This document shows positions 6,366 through 11,565 of a DNA stretch of 11,565 nt, piece after piece. The notes under the pieces were generated by a model. The model was not told the origin of the DNA and did not search any database. It was given only the letters and a program-made list of their open reading frames with translations. The first letter of the stretch is position 1. Each line of letters opens with the position of its first letter. A program made the translations under genes and the position numbers. The stretch covers positions 1-11,565 of the forward strand of contig CADBLV010000315.1 of assembly GCA_902795555.1 (NCBI GenBank), given 5' to 3'. This DNA is from an uncultured Eubacteriales bacterium. Its GTDB lineage: Bacteria; Bacillota_A; Clostridia; Christensenellales; Aristaeellaceae.

Positions 6366-6821
6366 ATGATCGCTTTGGCCTGTGACCATACGGGGGTCGC
6401 GCTGAAAGGAGAAATCGCGAAGATGCTGGACGATATGGGTCTGGCGTGGAAGGACTTCGGCAACAACGACCCGGCCAACCGGGACGACGATTATCCCGTG
6501 TTTGGATATCGGGCGGCGAAAGCGGTGGCCTCCGGAGAATGCGATCGGGGGATTCTGATCTGCGGAACCGGGATTGGCATCGGGATCGCTGCGGGAAAGG
6601 TGAAGGGGATCCGGGTTTGCACCTGCAGCGATGTTTACAGCGCGGAGCTCAGCAAGCGGCACAACAACAGTAATATCCTGACCATGGGCGCCCGCGTTGT
6701 GGGCAGCGAGCTGGCCAAGATGATCGCGAAACACTGGCTGACCGCTGAATTCGAAGGCGGACGGCATCAGCGGCGGATCGACATGATTGCCGCGATTGAA
6801 AACGGAGAGGCGCCGGAATAA
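6366..6821 (+). CDS. rpiB: Ribose-5-phosphate isomerase B / LacAB family sugar-phosphate isomerase
   Basis: 151 aa, the normal length of RpiB. It interconverts ribose 5-phosphate and ribulose 5-phosphate in the cytoplasm (non-oxidative pentose phosphate pathway), and some family members act on allose or galactose 6-phosphates. D7-H8 in the first loop, the catalytic C66 with T68 in ICGTGIGIGIAAGKVKG, H99-N100 in SKRHNNSN, and the phosphate-binding EFEGGRHQRR end (R133, H134, R137) are all in place. AGGGAGGGAA precedes the ATG and a good promoter lies at 6296-6324. It is followed after 96 bp by a GGDEF gene on the same strand. The intact Cys points to isomerase activity, but RpiB and LacA/LacB cannot be separated with certainty from sequence alone. 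The nearby sugar transporter would fit a sugar-catabolic role. Confidence 0.93.
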   Translation: MIALACDHTGVALKGEIAKMLDDMGLAWKDFGNNDPANRDDDYPVFGYRAAKAVASGECDRGILICGTGIGIGIAAGKVKGIRVCTCSDVYSAELSKRHNNSNILTMGARVVGSELAKMIAKHWLTAEFEGGRHQRRIDMIAAIENGEAPE

Positions 6822-6917
6822 GCGGCGGAGGGAAACGAAAGAATCGAATGAGCTGAAAGATCCTGAAGGACACGGAGGGAGGATCCGGAGCGAAACACAC
6901 CGCGGGGAGCTGAACGG

Positions 6918-7979
6918 ATGTATACAGAAGAACAACTGAGAACCTATGAATATTTTCAGGGCCAGCTGTCCATCACGGAAACAAGGAACCTGCTGGATCC
7001 ACTGACCGGGCTGGTGGCCCGGCCCGGCATGATCGGACTGGCGAAGGACTGGATCGCGAAGGGACAGCCCTTTGCCTATTGCATTCTGGATCTGGACAAT
7101 TTCAAATTCATCAACGACACCTACGGACATCATGCGGGAGACATGCTGCTGGTCGACCTGACTCAGGCTCTGCGGGAGTACCTGGGAGACCGGGGAATTG
7201 CAGGGCGCTTCGGCGGGGATGAATTCCTGATTCTGCTGCCGGGGCTGAAAACCTATGATGAACGGAAGGCGTTTCTGAAGGAGCTGTATGAAAGCCAGAA
7301 GGTGCTCCGAAGGAATTACCGCCTGCCGGAATGCGAGGCGTTTATCACAGGGACCATCGGATGTGCGGGATTTCCGGAGAACGCGGGGGATTATGATGCG
7401 CTGTTTGCCATGATGGATAAAGCCCTGTATCGGGGAAAAACCAAAGGAAGAAACTGCTACATCATCTATCTGGAAGAAAAGCATAAAAACATCGAGATTC
7501 AGCGGATCGCCAGGCAGGGGATGTTCACAACGATGAACGGGCTGCTGCGGGCCTTTGAAATGGTGTCCGGGGCCGGAAACCGCCTGAAGTCCGTGACGCC
7601 CTTCATCATGGATACCCTGCGGGTGACCGATCTGTATTATATCGGAAACGATCAGGTGCTCCGCTCTGTGCGTCAGCCCCAGCTGGCTTTGCCTGTGCCG
7701 GACATCGGGAATCTGCTGATGCTGGACGATATGTTCAGCACGAACAACCTGGAGGAGATCCGGGAGCGCTGCCCCGTGTTTCATGGCGTTCTGACCGGCA
7801 TGGAGGTGGAAACGCTGATGGTGATGCGGGTGATGATCGACGGAGAACAGTATGGGTCACTGCTGCTCGCAGAGCCGCGAAACCTGCGCATCTGGCAGGA
7901 GGATGAGTGCGCGATCATGCTGTTCCTGGCCAAGCTTCTGGCCTACCGCCTGAAGATGGACGGGGAAACCCTTGCCTGA
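6918..7979 (+). CDS. GGDEF diguanylate cyclase with C-terminal GAF-like domain
   Basis: 353 aa, no signal peptide or TM segment, so cytoplasmic. Residues about 25-185 are a GGDEF domain. It opens with DPLTGL, then DLDNFKFINDTYGHHAGD (metal and substrate binding, near 58-75), the signature G99-G-D-E-F103, and closes with ALYRGKTKGRN. All key residues for making c-di-GMP from two GTP are present. The RxxD inhibitory site expected five residues before GGDEF is absent (G-D-R-G there), so classical product inhibition is not expected. Residues about 195-350 look like a GAF domain, ending in a typical YGSLLLAEP...WQEDECAIMLFLAKLLAYRL-type helix; this order, GGDEF before GAF, is the reverse of the commoner one. 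GGGGAG lies 8 nt before the ATG. It sits 96 bp after rpiB and 63 bp before the AraC gene, so co-transcription is likely. The ligand is unknown. Confidence 0.92.
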   Translation: MYTEEQLRTYEYFQGQLSITETRNLLDPLTGLVARPGMIGLAKDWIAKGQPFAYCILDLDNFKFINDTYGHHAGDMLLVDLTQALREYLGDRGIAGRFGGDEFLILLPGLKTYDERKAFLKELYESQKVLRRNYRLPECEAFITGTIGCAGFPENAGDYDALFAMMDKALYRGKTKGRNCYIIYLEEKHKNIEIQRIARQGMFTTMNGLLRAFEMVSGAGNRLKSVTPFIMDTLRVTDLYYIGNDQVLRSVRQPQLALPVPDIGNLLMLDDMFSTNNLEEIRERCPVFHGVLTGMEVETLMVMRVMIDGEQYGSLLLAEPRNLRIWQEDECAIMLFLAKLLAYRLKMDGETLA

Positions 7980-8042
7980 CGGATCGTATGTCGTTTAAAC
8001 CCCGGGCGAAGGGGAATGAAAAACCGGAGAGACAGTTTTTTC

Positions 8043-10253
8043 ATGAAGCAGAGTAAAGAACGAAATGAGGAGAGCCTGTTCAGGAGCCGCCTGTTCAGGC
8101 GTCTCTTTTTATCCTATGTTGTGCTGATCCTCTTATTTCTGGCAGGCGCCAGCGCCTGGTATCTGGTCAGCTACGGGCGGAACGAGCGGGAGAACCGGCT
8201 GATCAACGCCAGACAGAGCGCGAATGCCTTCGCGACCGAGGCGGATCGCACGCTGCTGACGGCGCAGGCCCTGTGCAGCGCGATGGATACCTCCGAGAGC
8301 TTTTGGACGCTGTATCAAACGATCATGATCGAAAAGAAGGCGCCGGACTCCCTGCAGCTGTATCGGGCGCTGAGCGAGCTGACGCGCATCAAGGCCTCCG
8401 CGGGCAGCCTGGATGTTTATTCGGTGCTCCTTGGATTTACCGGCGACCGGCGGCTGTATGCGCCGGGAACGGTGATTGCCCTGGAACAGCCCATGGACGC
8501 GCCGCGCCGGGGAATCCAAATCGGCGTGCACAGCGCGGCGGAGCTGCTGAATCAGAGCATCGCGGCGAACATCATGGTGAACAAGCAGTTTCTGATTTAC
8601 GCGGAACCTTATACCGGGGCGTCCAACGGCATGGAAAAGGGGCTGACGATGGTGCTGCTGGATCCCGACCGGCTGAAGCCGACGGTCAGCCGTGTCATGG
8701 AGGCGATGGGAAGCCTTGAAATTCTCAACGGCGCGAAAACGGTCTATACGGCAGGGGAGGCGCGGCCGGAGGCGGAAACCATCGAAATCGGCAGCCTGGT
8801 GAACAGCGATGTCCGATATCGGATGCAAATCAGCGAGGAGACCCTGCGGGCGCCCTTCCCGGCGGCGGCTTTTCTTCCGCTGGCCCTGCTGGCGGCGGGC
8901 GGGGTGCTGCTGGGATGGCTGCTGTATCGCTTTCTCCGGGTTCGCTATGAGCCCATCGGGCAGATCACCCGGATGGTGAAGCACGAGGAGATGCCGGAGG
9001 AAGGATCAGATGATCTGGAAACGGTGATGAGGGGGATCACGACCCTGATCGGCGAGCGGAACGGCTATCGGGAGAAGATGATCACGATTTCTCCCTACGC
9101 CAGCCACGGCGCCCTGCATCAGCTGCTGAGCGGCAACCTGGAGGGAAGCGAAATTCAGGTTTTGCGGGAGGAGCAGTTTCTGGGCCTTCGGAACCGATAT
9201 TATATGGTGGGCCTGATCAATCTGCACGCCGCGAAGGGAACGCCGGCGGGAGAACAGCGATATCAGGATGCCCGCGCCCTGGCGGCTCGGGCGGTGGAAA
9301 GCCTGCACGAAGAGGAAATGACGGCGGTAACCTGCCCGCGGGATCTTCAGAATCTGTATACGGTGGTCAGCGGAGACGAGCCCGAACGCATGACGGAGCT
9401 GTTCTATCGGATGCTGCCGGCGGTCGAGGAAGCCCTGGACGACGACAGCATGTCGGTGACTATCGGCGTCAGCCGGGCGGGGACCGAGCTGGAGCAGCTG
9501 CGGGAGGCCTGCCTCGAGGCGGCTTCCGCGCTGGAGCAGATGATCCTCGGGGGCCGGGGAAGCGTCTACTTCTTTGAGGCGGAAGGCCGGGAAGAAAGCC
9601 GGGAATACTACTTCCCCGCGGACACCCGGCAGCGTATGGTGCACGCGATCCGGGAAGGCCGGGAGGAGGAGCTCTCTTCCCTGATGGATACGCTCTGGGA
9701 GAAAAATTTCCGGAAGGCCAGCCTGAGCCCGGAGGCGGTGCGTCAGCTGGTGGATGAACTGCATGCCTGCGTCAGCGGCGCCCTGCGGGAGGTCAGTGAG
9801 CGGGGCACGGTGCACATTCGGGCGGAACGGATTCGGGAACCGGCCACGATTGAGGAGATCTTTGCCTACTATCGGTCCACCCTTCTGGAGGCGCTGAAGG
9901 CTTATCGGGAGATGGCGGACTGGAACGCGGCGGAAGGGGAGGAGCTGGAGCAGGCAATCTGCTCCTACATCGAAACCCACGCGCTGGATCCGGAGCTGTC
10001 TCTGACGGCGGTGGCGGATCACTTCGGTGTGTCCGGCAAGCTGGTGAGCGCGGCGTGCAAATCAAAAACGGGGAAAACCTATCTACAGATGGTTCACGAC
10101 GGGCGGATTCAGGAAGCAGTGCGGTTGCTGGAGAACACGGATCTGAGCCTGGAGGAGATCGCGGAAAAATGCGGATTCAGCAATGTGCTGACCTTCCGGC
10201 GAAATTTCAAGGCGGCCATGAATAAAAATCCCAGCGATTATCGCAGGGCATAG
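8043..10253 (+). CDS. Membrane-bound AraC-family regulator with extracellular sensor
   Basis: 736 aa from ATG 8043, which has GGAGAG 11 nt upstream. The in-frame ATG at 8016 would add nine residues, but its purine run (AAGGGG) almost touches the codon. From 8043: TM1 about 20-45, an extracellular Cache-like sensor about 46-270, TM2 about 273-297, a short HAMP-like linker, a degenerate GGDEF-like segment about 385-512 (ending VTIGVSR then a YFFEA strand, no GGDEF signature), and a C-terminal HTH_18 domain about 636-736 with LTAVADHFGVSGKLVSAACK and the second helix-turn-helix LSLEEIAEKCGFSNVLTFRRNFK. This is the YesN-like one-component architecture common in Bacillota, usually next to carbohydrate ABC transporters. 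It probably senses an outside sugar-related ligand and controls the transporter starting at 10564. The gene ends at a strong terminator. Confidence 0.93.
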   Translation: MKQSKERNEESLFRSRLFRRLFLSYVVLILLFLAGASAWYLVSYGRNERENRLINARQSANAFATEADRTLLTAQALCSAMDTSESFWTLYQTIMIEKKAPDSLQLYRALSELTRIKASAGSLDVYSVLLGFTGDRRLYAPGTVIALEQPMDAPRRGIQIGVHSAAELLNQSIAANIMVNKQFLIYAEPYTGASNGMEKGLTMVLLDPDRLKPTVSRVMEAMGSLEILNGAKTVYTAGEARPEAETIEIGSLVNSDVRYRMQISEETLRAPFPAAAFLPLALLAAGGVLLGWLLYRFLRVRYEPIGQITRMVKHEEMPEEGSDDLETVMRGITTLIGERNGYREKMITISPYASHGALHQLLSGNLEGSEIQVLREEQFLGLRNRYYMVGLINLHAAKGTPAGEQRYQDARALAARAVESLHEEEMTAVTCPRDLQNLYTVVSGDEPERMTELFYRMLPAVEEALDDDSMSVTIGVSRAGTELEQLREACLEAASALEQMILGGRGSVYFFEAEGREESREYYFPADTRQRMVHAIREGREEELSSLMDTLWEKNFRKASLSPEAVRQLVDELHACVSGALREVSERGTVHIRAERIREPATIEEIFAYYRSTLLEALKAYREMADWNAAEGEELEQAICSYIETHALDPELSLTAVADHFGVSGKLVSAACKSKTGKTYLQMVHDGRIQEAVRLLENTDLSLEEIAEKCGFSNVLTFRRNFKAAMNKNPSDYRRA

Positions 10254-10273
10254 GGCGGGTCAGCGCAGAATTG

Positions 10274-10284
10274 CGGAAATTCCG
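10274..10284. repeat. Short palindrome CGGAA-A-TTCCG
   Basis: A perfect 5+1+5 palindrome 20 bp after the AraC gene stop, about 105 bp upstream of the -35 of the permease promoter. It could be a regulator half-site region, but one copy is weak evidence. Confidence 0.15.
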
Positions 10285-10362
10285 GCAGGGCATAAATGAT
10301 GCATCAAAACCGGGACACGCGCAGGTTCAAGGCTTTCAGAGGCGCCTGGACCCGGGAGAGTC

Positions 10363-10405
10363 AAAAAAATCCGGCGGCGGAAATGATGCTTGCCCGGATT
10401 TTTTT
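10363..10405. terminator. Strong intrinsic terminator after the AraC gene (possibly bidirectional)
   Basis: A perfect 12-bp inverted repeat: seven A then TCCGG (10363-10374) pairs with CCGGA then seven T (10394-10405), with a 19-nt loop. The T-run follows the GC part of the stem on the + strand, and the A-run provides the mirror on the minus strand. It lies 109 nt after the AraC stop and separates the rpiB-GGDEF-AraC group from the transporter unit. Confidence 0.85.
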
Positions 10406-10418
10406 GTTTCGCTATGAT
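10390..10418 (+). promoter_or_regulatory. Promoter of the ABC transporter unit, overlapping the terminator
   Basis: TTGCCC (10390-10395), a 17-bp spacer and TATGAT (10413-10418). The -35 lies in the loop and right arm of the upstream terminator. The start near 10425 would give a leader of about 139 nt with some inverted repeats (TGCCGG 10452-10457 with CCGGCA 10477-10482). The weak -35 fits an activator-dependent promoter, such as one controlled by the AraC protein just upstream. Confidence 0.5.
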
Positions 10419-10563
10419 AAGGGCGAAAGATGTACAAAACGGGAACGAAAATGCCGGAAGAAGACAGGAACAGGTGCCGGCAGCCCGGTTCCGCGGAAGC
10501 CCTGGGGGCGAGCGGCCGGACTTTGAAACAGGATTTGAAAAGGCGGAGAGGAGGAAAACCGGG

Positions 10564-11511
10564 ATGTCACAGGCAACCGTTTCTCACACCCGGGTCAGGC
10601 GGCCCTTCGGCCAGCGGCTGAAGCGGGATCGCTACCTGCTGCTGATGTTCCTGCCGGTTTTCCTCTACTATATCATCTTCTGCTATCTGCCGATGGTCGG
10701 GATCGTGATGGGATTCGAGGACTACCGGATGGGCAGCGGTTTCGAGGGCCTGTTTACCAGCAAATGGGTGGGGATGAAATGGTTCAACCAGTTCTTCTCC
10801 TCCGTCTTCGCCTGGCGGCTGATTCGGAACACGTTCCTGCTTTCCTTCTTCTCCCTGATCTTCGGATTTCCGATTCCGATCATTTTCGCTGTGGCCATCA
10901 CTCAGCTTCGGGCCAGGCGCTTCGCCAAAGCGGCCCAGGTGATCACCTACCTGCCGTACTTCATTTCCACGGTGGTCGTGGTCGGCATGATGACCAACTT
11001 CCTGTCCCCTTCCACGGGGATCATCAATCTGATCATCCAGAAGATGGGCGGGAAAACGATTAACTTCATGTCCGACCCCGCCTGGTTCCGGCCGCTGTAT
11101 GTGATCTCCGGCTCCTGGCAGAGCTTCGGATTCAACAGCATCATCTTCGTGGCCGCGATCATGGGCATCGACCCTGCGCTGTATGAGGCGATGGAAGTGG
11201 ACGGCGCCACCCGCTGGCAGCGGATCGTTCATCTGATCCTGCCGGGCATTTCGGAGACGATCATCCTGCTGCTGATCATGACGCTGGGGAACCTGCTGAA
11301 CGTCGGCTTTGAGAAGGTTTACCTGATGTATTCCCCGGCGGTGTATGAGACGGGCGACGTCATTGCCACCTATGTCTACCGTCAGGGCATCGAGAGCCAC
11401 AAATACGGATACGCTTCGGCGGTGGGCCTGTTCTACTCGGCGGTGGGCTTCCTGTTCGTGATGTCCTCCAACTATCTGGCCCGGCGGGTGACCGGTTCGT
11501 CCCTGTGGTAA
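10564..11511 (+). CDS. LplB-like carbohydrate ABC transporter permease
   Basis: 315 aa from ATG 10564, chosen because GGAGAGGAGG ends 9 nt upstream; the upstream in-frame ATG at 10390 lies before the likely transcription start and would add an implausible polar 58-residue extension. About six membrane segments are seen (near 24-49, 88-111, 123-148, 178-200, 228-247, 280-305). The EAA loop that docks on the ATPase is E208-A-M-E-V-D213-G214-A at 208-215, running to L226-P227-G228. The N-terminus with RDRYLLLMFLPVFLYYIIF and YLPMVGIVMGFEDY is characteristic of LplB-type permeases (binding-protein-dependent transport, CUT1 group), which import oligosaccharides or related sugars. The usual order is LplB permease, YtcP/LplC-type permease, then a lipoprotein binding protein, with a shared MsmX-like ATPase elsewhere; the next gene lies just past the window. 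The substrate cannot be named. Confidence 0.95.
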   Translation: MSQATVSHTRVRRPFGQRLKRDRYLLLMFLPVFLYYIIFCYLPMVGIVMGFEDYRMGSGFEGLFTSKWVGMKWFNQFFSSVFAWRLIRNTFLLSFFSLIFGFPIPIIFAVAITQLRARRFAKAAQVITYLPYFISTVVVVGMMTNFLSPSTGIINLIIQKMGGKTINFMSDPAWFRPLYVISGSWQSFGFNSIIFVAAIMGIDPALYEAMEVDGATRWQRIVHLILPGISETIILLLIMTLGNLLNVGFEKVYLMYSPAVYETGDVIATYVYRQGIESHKYGYASAVGLFYSAVGFLFVMSSNYLARRVTGSSLW

Positions 11512-11551
11512 GGGAAAACGGCATGACGGCAGATCTGTTTATTCTGTAAGG

Positions 11552-11557
11552 AAGGAG
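11552..11557 (+). promoter_or_regulatory. Ribosome binding site of the next gene, start codon beyond right edge
   Basis: AAGGAG followed by eight bases to the window end, so a start codon should begin at or near the first base outside. It follows the LplB-like stop by 40 nt, which fits a second permease gene in the same operon. Confidence 0.6.
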
Positions 11558-11565
11558 AAAGGCAC

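Noticed and set aside
5961..7784. 607-codon open frame on the minus strand
   Set aside because: It runs antisense across the transglutaminase end, rpiB and the GGDEF gene, all of which have clear catalytic motifs. Its translation has no family features.
8133..10022. Two minus-strand open frames opposite the AraC gene
   Set aside because: These are shadows of a GC-rich coding region, with low-complexity Arg/Gln/His-rich translations.
10296..10526. Small + strand open frame of 76 codons before the permease gene
   Set aside because: The strong terminator and the permease promoter lie inside it, it has no good ribosome binding site, and the product is unlike any known protein.
11523..11549. Mini open frame MTADLFIL after the permease gene
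   Set aside because: Eight codons with no good Shine-Dalgarno; more likely spacer before the next gene.
1..11565. CRISPR array, tRNA or rRNA, insertion sequence, prophage or integrase
   Set aside because: No regularly spaced repeats, tRNA-like cloverleaf or transposase/integrase motifs were seen on either strand.

Overview
The window looks like a piece of a Bacillota (Firmicutes, probably Clostridia-type) chromosome. The signs are strong AGGAGG-type ribosome binding sites 7-9 nt before most starts, TTGACA/TATAAT-like promoters with 17-bp spacers, an LplB-type sugar ABC permease placed after a membrane-bound AraC regulator, and heavy use of cyclic-di-GMP-type domains. The genome is fairly GC-rich, except for one visibly AT-richer gene (the Fic gene). 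No rRNA, tRNA, CRISPR array, insertion sequence or integrase is visible. The organism call is an inference from style and gene content, not from a marker gene.

Left part (1-2592). A large minus-strand gene runs off the left edge. Its visible 748 codons encode FIST_N, FIST_C, a GGDEF-like but catalytically degenerate segment, and the start of an EAL phosphodiesterase domain with its visible catalytic motifs intact. It is divergent from a Fic-family AMP-transferase gene (2593-3693). The 346-bp divergent region holds a promoter for each gene and two palindromes, one of which overlaps the fic promoter. The fic gene is AT-richer than its surroundings, and repeats of CTCCTAA/TTAGGAG lie at both ends of it, which suggests a horizontally acquired, self-regulated unit.

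Middle part (3694-6365). Two separately promoted genes encode exported proteins: a nucleobase/nucleoside deaminase-like zinc enzyme with a signal peptide (3962-4522) and a transglutaminase-like cysteine protein (4724-6088). A deaminase of this family with an export signal is unusual.

Right part (6366-11565). rpiB (sugar-phosphate isomerase), a GGDEF-GAF protein and a two-TM AraC-family regulator are co-directional with short gaps and may form one operon, which ends at a strong intrinsic terminator (10363-10405). The promoter of the next unit overlaps the terminator's right arm. That unit starts with an LplB-like ABC permease (10564-11511) and a ribosome binding site at the window edge indicates that another gene follows. 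The AraC protein probably senses an extracellular ligand and controls this transporter, and RpiB would fit the metabolism of an imported sugar.

The best candidates for something less described are the FIST/degenerate-GGDEF/EAL protein, the secreted deaminase, and the repeat-flanked fic unit with an in-frame extension after its stop codon. None of them amounts to a proven new system.
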